Position numbers and translations under genes: made by a program
The notes under the pieces: model-generated
What the model saw: only the letters and a program-made list of their open reading frames with translations
Database searches by the model: none
What the model was told of the DNA's origin: nothing
NCBI GenBank assembly: GCA_000719695.1
Contig: JOHN01000032.1
Coordinates: 1 to 64,000 of the forward strand
DNA: 64,000 nt
Direction of reading: 5' to 3'
Source: Streptomyces sp. NRRL F-6131
GTDB taxonomy: Bacteria > Actinomycetota > Actinomycetes > Streptomycetales > Streptomycetaceae
In this document: in pieces, positions 1-8,640 of the stretch
How positions within the stretch are numbered: the first letter of the stretch is position 1
How the letters are laid out: the number at the start of each line of letters is the position of its first letter

Positions 1-127
1 GGGTTCGTGGACGGCGGTGGAGTCGGTGGCGGCGCGTCCGGCGCGGACCGCGGGCACGGTCGTCAAGGACGAGGGCGAGGGCGGCAAGGCGCTCGCCGGC
101 TACCTCGCCGACCAGAAGTTCATCTAG
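1..127 (+). CDS. etfB: Electron transfer flavoprotein beta subunit, C-terminal end (partial)
   Basis: Only the last 41 codons are in the window, read from base 2 to the TAG at 125-127. The ending (RTAGTVVKDEGEGGKALAGY, then LADQKFI) is the typical actinobacterial EtfB C-terminus, which wraps against EtfA in the heterodimer. EtfAB carries electrons from acyl-CoA dehydrogenases to the membrane quinone pool. The gene is followed after 45 bp by an etfA start on the same strand, the usual etfB-etfA order. The partner is broken here, so this subunit may lack a functional mate from this locus. Confidence 0.85.
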   Translation, partial: GSWTAVESVAARPARTAGTVVKDEGEGGKALAGYLADQKFI

Positions 128-172
128 TCCCACCCGTTCGCGCATCCAACGATCGATCAGGAGCAATGAATC

Positions 173-687
173 ATGGCTGAGATCCTGGTTCTCGTGGACC
201 ACGCCGACGGCGTGGTCCGCAAGCCGGCCCTGGAGCTGCTGACCCTGGCCCGCCGTATCGGCGAGCCCTCCGCCGTCGTCCTCGGCGCCGGTGAGTCGCC
301 ACCCAGTCGGTGTTCGCCGCGTCCTTCCAGGTGAAGTCCACGGTGTCGCACGGCGCCGCGGTCATCACCGTGAAGCCGAACGCGGTCGCCCCGGAGGCCG
401 CCCCGGCCGCCGGTGCGGTCGAGAACGTGACCGTCGCGTTCACCGGCAACGCCGCCAAGGTCGTCTCGCGCACCCCGCGGGTGTCCACCGGCCGCCCGGA
501 GCTGACCGAGGCCGCCATCGTGGTCTCCGGCGGCCGCGGCGTCGGTGCCGCCGAGGGCTTCGGCGTCGTCGAGGACCTGGCGGACGCGCTGGGCGCGGCC
601 GTCGGTGCCTCGCGCGCCGCCGTCGACGCCGGCTGGTACCCGCACAGCAACCAGGTCGGCCAGACCGGCAAGCAGGTCTCCCCGCAG
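173..687 (+). pseudogene. etfA: Electron transfer flavoprotein alpha subunit, internally deleted and 3'-truncated
   Basis: The gene starts normally at ATG 173 (MAEILVLVDHADGVVRKPAL) with an AGGAG-like site (GGAGCAATGA) just upstream. After about residue 41 (AVVLGAGE) the frame leaves the family. From 298, in another frame, it resumes with [14 protein letters not shown] and continues through the FAD-binding domain to the [19 protein letters not shown] region at 687. About 85 codons of the N-terminal domain are missing at the 290-300 junction, judged from the family length of roughly 320 residues. The last 60 or so residues of the FAD domain are also absent. What follows 690 is hairpin-forming GC-rich DNA rather than protein. 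As read, no functional EtfA can be made. This is either true decay or two collapsed segments in the assembly. The conserved coding character of the remaining blocks argues that any lesion is recent. Confidence 0.8.
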
Positions 688-699
688 AAGCACCACGAC

Positions 700-741
700 G
701 CGGGGGCGTGTCCGGGATTTCCCCGGGCGCGCCCCCGCCGT
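700..741 (+). terminator. Hairpin after the etfA remnant
   Basis: The segment GGGGGCG...CCGGG followed by CCCCGG...CGCCCCC can fold into an imperfect GC-rich stem. It looks like the original terminator of the etfBA operon, now close to the truncated coding sequence. No T-run follows, which is usual in this group. Confidence 0.35.
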
Positions 742-884
742 CCTTCGCCCTGCCACCCGGACGCCGGCCGGCGGCCCGTAGAGTCGGTCGGCGGCGCCGG
801 TCGCGGATCCCCGCTGACCGGCGTGCACAGCGGACCGTGGACATCGTGGACAGCGACATCGTGGACAGGGGCGAGGGCAGACGC

Positions 885-2309
885 ATGACACTCTTGACGG
901 CGCTTCAAGGCGGTTCCGGCGACTCCGCCGACGCGGTGCGGATCTCCGACGGCCCCGGGCTCTCCCGTGAGCAGCTGCTCGGCGCGGCCACCGCCGTCGC
1001 CGACCGGGTGGCCGGCGCCCCCGCCCTCGCGGTGCTCGCCCGGTCGACCGCCGAGACCGTGGTGGCGGTGGTCGGCGGCCTGCTCGCCGGGGTCCCGGTC
1101 GTCCCGCTGCCGCCCGACTCCGGGCCCAAGGAGCGCGCGCACATCCTGCGGGACTCCGGTGCCGCGCTGCTGGCCCACGCCGCTGCCGACGCCCCGCCGG
1201 AGGACACCGGTGTCACCGGGCTGCCGGTCGACCTCGGCGAGCGTTCCGCCACCACGTACGCCGAGCCGGACCCGGCGGCGACCGCCTTCGTCCTCTACAC
1301 CTCCGGCACCACCGGCGCGCCCAAGGGGGCGATGATCGGCCGCTCCGCCGTCGCCGCCGACCTCGACGCGCTCGCCGACGCCTGGCAGTGGACCGCCGAG
1401 GACACCCTGGTGCACGGCCTGCCGCTGTTCCACGTGCACGGCCTGGTGCTCGGCGTGCTCGGCGCGCTGCGGACCGGCAGCCGCCTGGTGCACACCGGAC
1501 GGCCCACCCCCGCCGGGTACGCGGCCGCCGGCGGCAGCCTCTACTTCGGGGTGCCGACCGTGTGGTCCCGGCTGGCGGCGGACCAGGAGGCGGCCGCCCG
1601 GCTGGCCTCCGCCCGGCTGCTGGTCTCGGGCAGCGCCCCGCTGCCCGTCCCGGTCTTCGAGCGGCTCGCCGCGCTGACCGGCCACGCCCCGATCGAGCGG
1701 TACGGCATGACGGAATCGCTGATCACCGTCTCCACCCGCGCCGACGGCGAGCGCCGCCCGGGCAGCGTGGGCCTGCCGGTGGCGGGCGTGCGCACCCGGC
1801 TGGTCGCCGAGGACGGCGGGCCCGTCCCGCACGACGGCGAGAGCGTCGGCGAACTCCAGGTCGCCGGGCCCACCCTGTTCCGTGGGTACCTCAACCGGCC
1901 GGACGCCGACGCCGAGGCGTGGACCGCCGACGGCTGGTTCCGGACCGGGGACGTCGCGGTGATCGGCGCCGACGGCTTCCACCGGATCGTCGGGCGCGCC
2001 TCCGTCGACCTGATCAAGAGCGGCGGGTACCGGATCGGCGCCGGCGAGGTGGAGGCGGCACTGCGCGACCACCCGGCGGTGGCCGACGCGGCCGTGGTCG
2101 GCGCGCCGGACGCGGACCTCGGTCAGGCGATCGTGGCGTACGTCGTCGCGGACGGTCCCGTGACGGGTGAACAGCTGACGGACTTCGTGGCGGCGCGCCT
2201 CTCGGTGCACAAGCGGCCCCGACGGGTGGTGCTGGTGCCCGAACTGCCCAGGAACGCCTTGGGGAAGGTGCTGAAGAAGCAGCTGCTGACGGACGCGGCA
2301 CACGGGTGA
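885..2309 (+). CDS. matB: MatB-like malonyl-CoA/acyl-CoA synthetase (AMP-forming)
   Basis: A 474-residue ANL-superfamily adenylate-forming enzyme. It shows the P-loop [15 protein letters not shown] near residue 140, the A5 motif ERYGMTES near 275, the A7 TGD motif (WFRTGDVAV) and the A10 lysine in a C-terminal [11 protein letters not shown] block. The stretch [20 protein letters not shown] plus HVHGLVLG matches Streptomyces MatB, which makes malonyl-CoA or methylmalonyl-CoA from the free diacid, ATP and CoA. I therefore prefer MatB over a generic long-chain FadD; substrate specificity is inferred from similarity. The ATG at 885 is chosen because the upstream open frame from 291 lies across the etfA remnant. 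It stands alone in the same direction as etfBA. Confidence 0.85.
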   Translation: MTLLTALQGGSGDSADAVRISDGPGLSREQLLGAATAVADRVAGAPALAVLARSTAETVVAVVGGLLAGVPVVPLPPDSGPKERAHILRDSGAALLAHAAADAPPEDTGVTGLPVDLGERSATTYAEPDPAATAFVLYTSGTTGAPKGAMIGRSAVAADLDALADAWQWTAEDTLVHGLPLFHVHGLVLGVLGALRTGSRLVHTGRPTPAGYAAAGGSLYFGVPTVWSRLAADQEAAARLASARLLVSGSAPLPVPVFERLAALTGHAPIERYGMTESLITVSTRADGERRPGSVGLPVAGVRTRLVAEDGGPVPHDGESVGELQVAGPTLFRGYLNRPDADAEAWTADGWFRTGDVAVIGADGFHRIVGRASVDLIKSGGYRIGAGEVEAALRDHPAVADAAVVGAPDADLGQAIVAYVVADGPVTGEQLTDFVAARLSVHKRPRRVVLVPELPRNALGKVLKKQLLTDAAHG

Positions 2310-2425
2310 CGGGCGGTCACCTGGCGCCGCGTCGGGTGACGGTCGCTCACCTTCCGTGAGCCTTCCTTTGGCGCACTCCACTGCGCGCCGTGAGCGGACG
2401 CGTGCCTACGGTGACAAGCGGCGTG

Positions 2426-2446
2426 GCGGGGCCCACCGGGCCCCGC
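2426..2446 (+). terminator. 9-bp hairpin between the synthetase and the NlpC/P60 gene
   Basis: GCGGGGCCC, a 3-nt loop, then GGGCCCCGC forms a perfect 9-bp stem. It lies 117 bp after the synthetase stop and about 78 bp before the next start. It could terminate the first transcript or sit in the 5' leader of the second. I looked for conserved c-di-AMP riboswitch blocks, often found before such hydrolases, and saw none. Confidence 0.35.
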
Positions 2447-2523
2447 GCACCGCGTTCACCGTTCAGCGATCACCTGAAGCGGGACCGGGGTGATCGGCGC
2501 GATCAGCGAAGGAAGACAGCAGC

Positions 2524-3438
2524 ATGACGACCGTCAACACCGGCGCACCGGGTGCCGCCGACGACGCGACCGGGCAGTCCACTGCCGCCACCTCCTCCCG
2601 GCCGGCGCGTGGCGCCCGCCCCTCCCGGGCCGCGCGGGTCCGCCGGGGGATAGGCATGGTGGCCGTGATCGCGGCCGGTGCCGGCGTGATCGGCCTCGGC
2701 ACGAGTGCGGGGACCGCGGCGGCCGAGCCGGCGCCGGCCCACGCCGGGTGGGACGGGTCGAAGTACTGGTTCAAGAACAGCCAGGGCCAGTGGCGCTGGA
2801 CGACGCACTACGACGTCTACCTCGCGCGGATCGGCGGGTCCTCGACCTCGGGCACGTCCGCCACGAAGACGACCACGTCGTCCGGGGGGATCACCCAGGG
2901 CTGGGACGGGTCGCGGTACTGGTTCAAGAACAGCAAGGGGGAGTGGCGCTGGACGACCCACTACGACATCTACCTGGCGCGGACCGGCGGGTCGGACTCC
3001 TCCGGCTCCGCCACGTCCTCCGGCTCCTCGACGGGGACGGGCGCCTCGGCCGATTCGGCGGCCCCGGCCGGGGACGGTGATGTCGAGTCGGCGGTGCAGT
3101 TCGCGCTGGCGCAGCTGGGCAAGCCGTTCAAGACCGCCGGCAACGGTCCGGACGGCTACGACTGCTCGGGCCTCGTCCAGCAGTCCTTCCGGCGGGGCGA
3201 CATCGAACTGCCCCGGGTCGCCAACGACCAGTACGCGGCCACCACGCCGGTGACGGCCTCCCAGCTGCGCCGCGGCGACCTGCTGTTCTGGTCGGACGAC
3301 GGCTCCGCGCGGGGCATCCACCACGTGGCGATCTACCTGGGCAACAACCAGTACGTGGAGGCCGCCCGGCCCGGCACGCTGATCCGGATCTCGGGGATCA
3401 GCAGCGGCTACTACCCGACCCACATGGGCCGGCCCTGA
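2524..3438 (+). CDS. Secreted NlpC/P60 cell-wall hydrolase with duplicated aromatic repeat
   Basis: A 304-residue exported protein. A basic N-terminus is followed by a hydrophobic segment (about 45-63) and a likely cleavage after AHA at 74. Two nearly identical 28-residue units occupy residues 75-102 and 126-153. Each begins GWDGS(K/R)YWFKNS and ends WRWTTHYD(V/I)YLAR, and Ser/Thr/Gly linkers separate them. They look like a wall-binding or spacer module. The C-terminal NlpC/P60 domain (about 185-304) has the catalytic Cys in GYDCSGLVQQ (Cys214) and the His in GIHHVAIYLG (His266 or His267). Such enzymes cut gamma-D-Glu-meso-DAP or related peptide bonds in peptidoglycan. A GAAGGAAG ribosome site precedes ATG 2524. 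The gene is monocistronic, ending in a hairpin shared with the convergent ribokinase. Confidence 0.9.
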   Translation: MTTVNTGAPGAADDATGQSTAATSSRPARGARPSRAARVRRGIGMVAVIAAGAGVIGLGTSAGTAAAEPAPAHAGWDGSKYWFKNSQGQWRWTTHYDVYLARIGGSSTSGTSATKTTTSSGGITQGWDGSRYWFKNSKGEWRWTTHYDIYLARTGGSDSSGSATSSGSSTGTGASADSAAPAGDGDVESAVQFALAQLGKPFKTAGNGPDGYDCSGLVQQSFRRGDIELPRVANDQYAATTPVTASQLRRGDLLFWSDDGSARGIHHVAIYLGNNQYVEAARPGTLIRISGISSGYYPTHMGRP

Positions 3439-3456
3439 CGCGTGCGCGTGCCGACG

Positions 3457-3491
3457 ACCGGCGCCCGGACCACGGTGGTCCGGGCGCCGGT
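3457..3491. terminator. Bidirectional terminator hairpin, 15-bp perfect stem
   Basis: ACCGGCGCCCGGACC (3457-3471), a 5-nt loop and GGTCCGGGCGCCGGT (3477-3491) form a perfect stem between the convergent NlpC/P60 and ribokinase genes. There is no U-tract, but the length and position fit a shared terminator. Confidence 0.75.
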
Positions 3492-3514
3492 GCGCGTGCG
3501 GGGTGCCTGCGTGC

Positions 3515-3554
3515 GGTCAGGAGGTCATGAGGTCAGGAGGTCAGGAGGTCAGGA
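3515..3554 (+). repeat. Five tandem 8-bp units (GGTCAGGA) over the ribokinase stop codon
   Basis: Units at 3515, 3523, 3531, 3539 and 3547. The second reads GGTCATGA, the others GGTCAGGA. The last unit contains the ribokinase stop (TGA on the minus strand, 3549-3551). Extra copies would lie beyond the stop, so the protein end is protected from slippage. Confidence 0.8.
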
Positions 3555-4556
3555 GGCCGGGGCGGTGGTGAGGTCGGCCGGGCGGGGGAGGGCGCCGCGG
3601 GCGCCGAGGGCGGTGACGGCGAAGGCGCCGGCCGCCACGGCGGTGGCGGCCGCCTCGGGCAGCGGCGCGCCCTGGGCGAGCCGGGCGGCGAGGGCGCCGC
3701 AGAAGACGTCGCCGGCGCCGGTGGTGTCGACGACGGCCACCGCGGGGGCGGGCAGGCGGTGGAGTGCGCCGTCCGCGGCGACCAGGGCGCCCGCCGCCCC
3801 GAGGGTGATCACCGCGCCGTCGCCCAGGGCGGCCAGCGCGGTGGCCGTCGCGGCCGTGCGGTCCAGGTCGGGGGCGGTGTCGCTCTCCGTGCCGGTGCCG
3901 CTCTCCGTGCCGGTGCCGCTCTCGGGGCCGGTGCCGGTCGCGGTGGGGGTGCCGGTGAGCTGGGCGGCCTCGACGGCGTTGGCGACCAGGAGCGGACGGC
4001 GCAGACCGGGGCCGGACCAGTCCGGGAGCGTGCCGGCGGGGGCCGCGTTGTGGATCCAGCGGGGCCCGGCGGGCAGCGCGGAGGCCGTTGCGCGAATGCA
4101 CTCCTCGGGCACCTCACCGCTGGTCAGGACGGTGTCGGCGGCGGTGAGGGCGAGGCCGGCGAGGGCCTGCGCGACCTCGTCGCCGGTGAGCCGGGCGTTG
4201 GCGCCGGGGACGACCACGATGCTGTTCTCGCCGGTCGGGTCGACCAGGACGACGGCCAGCCCGGTGGGCGCGGCCGGGTCGGTGCGCACGGTGTCGGTCG
4301 CCACCCCGCCCGCCCGCAGGTCGGCCAGCGCGGCCCGGCCCTCGGCGTCGGCGCCGACCCGGGCCACCAGCCAGGTCGCCGCGCCCATGGCGGCGGCCGC
4401 CACGGCCTGGTTGGCGCCCTTGCCGCCGAAGCCCTGGGCGGAGTCGGCCGCCAGGACGGTCTCCCCGGGGGAGGGGAGCACGGGGCAGCGCAGGATGCGG
4501 TCGATGTTGACGGAGCCGATGGCCACGACACGGCCGGGGGTGCTGGGTGCGGTCAC
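3549..4556 (-). CDS. rbsK: Ribokinase (PfkB family)
   Basis: A 335-residue PfkB-family sugar kinase that phosphorylates D-ribose at O5. Diagnostic blocks are the N-terminal VVAIGSVNIDRILRCPVLPS, the sugar-binding GGKGANQAVAAAAMGA, and the C-terminal DTTGAGDVFCGALAARL with the anion hole and catalytic Asp. The GTG start at 4556 has a GAGAGGGA ribosome site. After the ANAVEAAQLTG segment there is an insertion of about 25 residues made of GTGTES repeats, encoded by three 18-bp DNA repeats at 3882-3935. Most ribokinases lack this, so the protein is longer than the usual 300-310. It stands alone, with no rbsD or transporter beside it. Confidence 0.88.
   Translation of the reverse strand: MTAPSTPGRVVAIGSVNIDRILRCPVLPSPGETVLAADSAQGFGGKGANQAVAAAAMGAATWLVARVGADAEGRAALADLRAGGVATDTVRTDPAAPTGLAVVLVDPTGENSIVVVPGANARLTGDEVAQALAGLALTAADTVLTSGEVPEECIRATASALPAGPRWIHNAAPAGTLPDWSGPGLRRPLLVANAVEAAQLTGTPTATGTGPESGTGTESGTGTESDTAPDLDRTAATATALAALGDGAVITLGAAGALVAADGALHRLPAPAVAVVDTTGAGDVFCGALAARLAQGAPLPEAAATAVAAGAFAVTALGARGALPRPADLTTAPAS
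3882..3935 (-). repeat. Three 18-bp in-frame repeats inside the ribokinase gene
   Basis: The units GCTCTCCGTGCCGGTGCC at 3882 and 3900 are identical; the third at 3918 differs at a few bases. They encode repeats of GTGTES on the minus strand. Because the unit is a multiple of three, copy-number changes would keep the frame, so strain-to-strain length polymorphism is likely. Confidence 0.8.
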
Positions 4557-4951
4557 CGTCCCTCTCTAGACGGTCGATCGCCGCCGGGCAAGCGCGGACA
4601 CGGTCCGGCGGGCGCGAACGGCCGGTCCGGCGCACCGGGCGGGGGGACGGCGACGGGCCTGCGCACGGTGGGGCGTACGAGGTGCGAAGGGGGCGCGCGC
4701 CGGGGTGTCGGACTCCGGTGTCCGGGGGTGTGCGCTCCGGCGCGACGAGGGTCGTACAGCCCCTGCGCCATCCCCTCTGACCTGGGCACATGCCGCTGTC
4801 AAACGGAACCGGGAACCGTCATGAGCCGGGCCGACGTGGAGGTATGGGGACCGGCACGCCGGGGGTACCACCACGGGTGGCGCTGGTTCGACTGACGGGG
4901 GCGCCGCCCGGTGCGAACGGTACCGGGGGAGGTCGAGAACAGGGGACGTTA
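4557..4951. other. Intergenic region between divergent ribokinase and kinase-Nudix genes
   Basis: About 395 bp with no open frame showing convincing coding character. It must hold the two divergent promoters, but I see no clear -35/-10 pair. An AGGGGA ribosome site ends it on the plus side. Confidence 0.5.
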
Positions 4952-6019
4952 GTGATCGTCTGGGTCAATGGCACGTTCGGGGCGGGCAAGACGAGCGCCT
5001 GCCGCGAGTTGGTGGAACTGCTGCCCGGCAGCATGCTGTTCGATCCCGAGCTGGTCGGGTTCGGGCTGCGCGGGATGCTGCCGGCCGACCGGATGGCGGC
5101 GGTGTCGGACTTCCAGGACCTGCCGGCCTGGCGCCGGCTCGTCCCCGAGACGGCGGCGGCACTGCTCGGGGAGGTCCCCGGGCCGCTGGTGGTCCCGATG
5201 ACACTGCTGCGGGAGGACTACCGGGACGAGATCTTCGGATCGCTGGCCTCGCACGGCATCGCCGTGCACCACCTCGTCCTGGACCCTGAAGAAACGATCC
5301 TGCGTGCGCGCATTGCCGAGCGCGAGGAGCTTCCCGACGACCCGGAGCGCAGCGAGCGGATCCGGCAGTGGTGCCTGGAGCACGTGCCGCGCTACCTCGC
5401 CGCACGCCGCTGGCTGCGCCGGGACGCCCGGCTCGTCGACACCGCCGGCCTCACCCCGCGCGAGACCGCCGTCAAACTCGCCCAGCTGGTGCGCGACGGC
5501 TCGGCCCGCTGCCCGATCGTGCAGACCCCCGACCCCACCGGGGACACCGTGGCCGCGGCCGTCCTGCTCTTCGACGAGGAGGACCGGGTGCTGCTGGTCG
5601 ACCCGGTCTACAAGCCGGACTGGGAGTTCCCCGGCGGGGTGGTCGAACGCGGCGAGGCGCCGACCGACGCCGCGCTGCGGGAGACCGCCGAGGAACTCGG
5701 GATCCGGCTGGACCCGGCCGCGCTGCGCCTGCTCGCCGTCGACTGGGAACCGCGCACCGGCCCGCGCCGGGGCGGGCTGCGCCTGGTCTACGACGGCGGA
5801 CTGCTGGACGCCACCGCCCGGCAGGGGCTGCTGCTGCAGCAGGACGAGCTGCGGAGCTGGCGGTTCGTCAGCCTGGAGGAGGCCTCCGGACTGCTGCCGC
5901 CCGGCCGCTACCGGCGGCTGGCCGCGGCGCTGGACGCCCGCCGCTGCGGGGAACTGCGGTACCTGGAGGCGGGGCGCCGGGCGGGTGTGGGACTGGCCTC
6001 GACGGCCGACGCGGCCTGA
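4952..6019 (+). CDS. TmrB-like P-loop kinase/ATPase fused to a Nudix hydrolase
   Basis: A 355-residue two-domain protein. Residues 1 to about 175 form a small P-loop domain. It starts VIVWVNGTFGAGKTSACREL (Walker A GTFGAGKT) and resembles the TmrB/AAA_33 group, including the long VPMTLLREDYRDEIFGSLA stretch. Residues about 190-340 form a Nudix domain with the box GGVVERGEAPTDAALRETAE followed by ELGI, i.e. GX5EX7REUXEEXGU complete. Nudix enzymes hydrolyse nucleoside diphosphates linked to another moiety. Neither substrate can be read from sequence. The GTG at 4952 is preferred over the open upstream frame from 4790 because Walker A then lies at the expected N-terminus, with AGGGGA 6 bp ahead. 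The fusion suggests phosphorylation and phosphohydrolysis of related small molecules. Confidence 0.8.
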   Translation: MIVWVNGTFGAGKTSACRELVELLPGSMLFDPELVGFGLRGMLPADRMAAVSDFQDLPAWRRLVPETAAALLGEVPGPLVVPMTLLREDYRDEIFGSLASHGIAVHHLVLDPEETILRARIAEREELPDDPERSERIRQWCLEHVPRYLAARRWLRRDARLVDTAGLTPRETAVKLAQLVRDGSARCPIVQTPDPTGDTVAAAVLLFDEEDRVLLVDPVYKPDWEFPGGVVERGEAPTDAALRETAEELGIRLDPAALRLLAVDWEPRTGPRRGGLRLVYDGGLLDATARQGLLLQQDELRSWRFVSLEEASGLLPPGRYRRLAAALDARRCGELRYLEAGRRAGVGLASTADAA

Positions 6020-6124
6020 GGGGCCGCAGCCGCAGCCGTATCCGCAGCGGGGAGCGGGAGCGCCGGGAGCGGGTCCGGACCCGGTCGATTCGGTGGCCGG
6101 GCCGGGCGGCGGCAGGATGTGGGC

Positions 6125-6946
6125 ATGCCGTTCACACTGAGCCATCCGGCCGCCGTCCTGCCCCTGCTGCGCGCCGCGGGGGAGCGCGGGCCGCTGGTCG
6201 CTTCGGCGCTGGTCGCCGGTTCGATGGCCCCGGACGTGCCGTTCTTCGCCGAGTCGCTGCTGCCCGGGGTCTACCGGCACGGCGGGGTGACGCACCGCTG
6301 GTGGGCGGTGCCGACGGTGGACGTGGCGATCGCGGCCGCCCTGGTCACGGGCTGGCACGGGCTGCTGCGCGGGCCACTGGTCGCGCTGCTGCCGCCGCCG
6401 TGGGCCGGTGCGGCCGAGGCGCTGACGGTCCGACGGGCCGACCGGGGTCGCCCGGCCCGGGCGGACCTCGGCTGGTTCGCGGCCTCGGCGGCGGTCGGCG
6501 CGGCGAGCCATGTCGGCTGGGACGCCTTCACCCATCACGGGCGGCTCGGCGTCCGGCTGTGCCCGGTGCTGGAACGGCCGCTCGCGGGCGGGCCGCCGCT
6601 GTACGAGGTGCTGCAGTACGGCACCTCGGCGGTCGGGCTGGCCGCCGTGGCGGGGTACGCCGTCCGGGCGGCCCGGTCGGTGGAGCCGGTCCGGCCGACC
6701 GTCGAACTGTCGGGCCGGGCGCGGCGGGCGGGTGCGGTGGTGCTGGGCGCGGCCACCGCGGCGGGGGTGGTGCACCGGCTCGTGCCGCTGCGGCGCGGGC
6801 CGTTGGCGGAGTTCTGCTTCGGGGCGGGCGCCGGACTCGCGGTCGGTGCGGTCGGCTGGGCGCTGGCCCGAGCGGCGGTGACGGGGGTCCGCGGGGGTGC
6901 GGGCCGGGCGGCCGGGTCGGTGGGCTCGCGGAAGGCGCGGGGGTAG
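6125..6946 (+). CDS. DUF4184 family membrane protein
   Basis: A 273-residue polytopic protein beginning MPFTLSHPAAVLPLLRAAG, the hallmark start of DUF4184. Related metal-dependent membrane hydrolases share the early His/Asp pattern: HP near residue 7, an MAPDVPFF block near 36-43, and a SHVGWDAFTHHG block with several His and one Asp. These residues suggest a metal site facing the membrane, but the family has no assigned reaction. Hydrophobic segments follow through the C-terminal half. The ATG at 6125 is chosen over GTG 6119 because it starts the conserved block. The gene lies 105 bp after the kinase-Nudix gene on the same strand. Confidence 0.75.
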   Translation: MPFTLSHPAAVLPLLRAAGERGPLVASALVAGSMAPDVPFFAESLLPGVYRHGGVTHRWWAVPTVDVAIAAALVTGWHGLLRGPLVALLPPPWAGAAEALTVRRADRGRPARADLGWFAASAAVGAASHVGWDAFTHHGRLGVRLCPVLERPLAGGPPLYEVLQYGTSAVGLAAVAGYAVRAARSVEPVRPTVELSGRARRAGAVVLGAATAAGVVHRLVPLRRGPLAEFCFGAGAGLAVGAVGWALARAAVTGVRGGAGRAAGSVGSRKARG

Positions 6947-7087
6947 CGGCCGACGGCGCACGGGTGGAACGGGGTGGTGCGGGGCGTGCGGGCGGGGCGC
7001 CGGGACCTCGGGACGCGCGGGCGTGCGGCAGCGCGGGGCGGGCGCGTCGGGGAGGGAGTGCCGGGGAGGGAGCGGGCCGGCGTCGGG

Positions 7088-8395
7088 CCGCTCCAGCTCC
7101 AGCGGGTCGACGCTCTCGTTGACCGCGTGGATCTGGGTGGTCGGCTCCTCGACGCCGATCAGCACGATCTCGGCCTCCGGGTAGAGGGTGCGCAGGGTGT
7201 TGCAGAGCGGGATCGAGCCGCCCTCGCCGGAGGCGACCATCGGGGTGCCGAAGGCCTCGGCCATCGCCTCGCCCATCGCCTCGTAGGCCGGGCCGGAGGT
7301 GTCGGCGCTGAACGGGGACCCGTTGCCCTGACGCTCCACGGTGATCTGCGCGCCGAACGGCACCTGGGCCTCCAGGTGGGCGACCAGCGCCTCCTGGGCG
7401 GCGCCGGTGTCGGTGCCCGGCGGGACGCGCAGGCTGACCGAGGCCCTGGCCGAGGACTGGACGGAGGAGGTGGCGCCGATCACCGGCGGGGCGTCGATGC
7501 CGAGGACGGTGACCGAGGGGCGGGCCCAGAGCCGGTCGGCGACGGTGCCGGTGCCGGTCAGCGCGACGCCGTCCAGCACCTTGGCGTCGGCGCGGAACTG
7601 CTCGTCGGAGTACTGCACGCCGGTCCAGGTCTGGTCGGTGGTCAGGCCGGCCACCGCGACGTCGCCGTGCTCGTCGTGCAGCGAGGCGAGCACCTTGACC
7701 AGGGCCTGGAGGGCGTCCGGGGCGGCGCCGCCGAACGCGCCGGAGTGCAGGTTGCCGGCCAGCGTGCGGACCGCGACGTCGACCACGGTCATGCCGCGCA
7801 GCGAGGCGGTGACGGTGGGCAGGCCGGCCGCGAAGTTGCCGGTGTCGCCGATCACGATGGCGTCGGCGGCGAGCAGCTCGGGGTGGGCCTCGGCGTAGCG
7901 CTCCAGGCCGCCGGTGCCCTGCTCCTCCGAGCCCTCGACGATGATCTTCAGCCCGACCGGGTAGCCGCCGTCCACCTGGCGCAGCGCCCGAAGGGCCGTC
8001 AGGTGCATGAGGATGTTGCCCTTGCAGTCGGCGGCGCCGCGCCCGTACCAGCGGCCGTCGCGCTCGGTCAGCTCGAAGGCGGGGCTGAGCCAGTCGTTCT
8101 CGTCGAGCGGCGGCTGGACGTCGTAGTGCGAGTAGAGCAGCACGGTCGGGGCGCCGGGCGGGCCGGGGAGCTCGCCGTAGACGGACTGGGTGCCGTCGGG
8201 GGTGTCGATCAGTCGGATGCCGGTCAGGCCCTCGGCGGCGAAGGCGTCGGCGACCCAGCGGGCGGCCTTCTCGCACTCCTCGACGGGGAACTGACGCGGG
8301 TCGGCGACCGAGGGGAAGGCGACCAGCTCGGCGAGGTCGGTGCGGGCGCGGTCCATCAGGGACCGGACGGCGTCGGCCAGGGGCTGCTGCGGCAT
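7088..8395 (-). CDS. M20-family dipeptidase, 3' end disrupted
   Basis: A zinc dipeptidase of the CNDP-like M20 group. The metal site is visible: LLYSHYDVQPP (His), GRGAADCKGN (bridging Asp), VEGSEEQGTGG (catalytic Glu and ligand), VIGDTGN (Asp) and QIHAVNESVDPLELER (His). The dimerisation domain lies between. Members usually end about a dozen residues after the VDPLELER block, with a helix like MALAEALFLQ and a stop. Here, after 7088, the sequence turns into Pro/Arg-rich translation with no stop in this frame for 2.1 kb, and the other two frames give no better ending. The last helix and stop are missing, through a small deletion or an assembly error. ATG 8395 gives the standard N-terminus MPQQPLADAVRSLMDRARTD. 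All catalytic residues are kept. Confidence 0.8.
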
Positions 8396-8640
8396 CGGGT
8401 GTGCTCCGGGTCGGGGTGGTCCGTCCGGGGGGTGGTCCGGGCGAACGGCGTTGACGGGGGGTGATGCCGATCATAGGCGGACCCGGACGGCGGGCCGCCG
8501 GGGAGCGGCCTCCTGCGCCGCCCCGTCGTCCGGTCCGTCGTCCGGTCCGGCCGTTCAGGGCCGGTCAGGGCCGAATTCGGTCGCGCGTTCGGTGCGGTGC
8601 GGCCGACGTCGGCGGGGACGGCCGCATAGGATTGCTGCCC

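Noticed and set aside
2310..2523. c-di-AMP riboswitch before the NlpC/P60 gene
   Set aside because: Often present before such genes in streptomycetes, but I could not find the conserved blocks. A covariance search would decide.
4949..8395. A 1148-codon open frame on the minus strand beginning at the dipeptidase start
   Set aside because: Only the first 436 codons match a family. The rest is antisense to the well-supported DUF4184 and kinase-Nudix genes and is Pro/Arg-rich. It stays open because GC-rich DNA has few stop codons.
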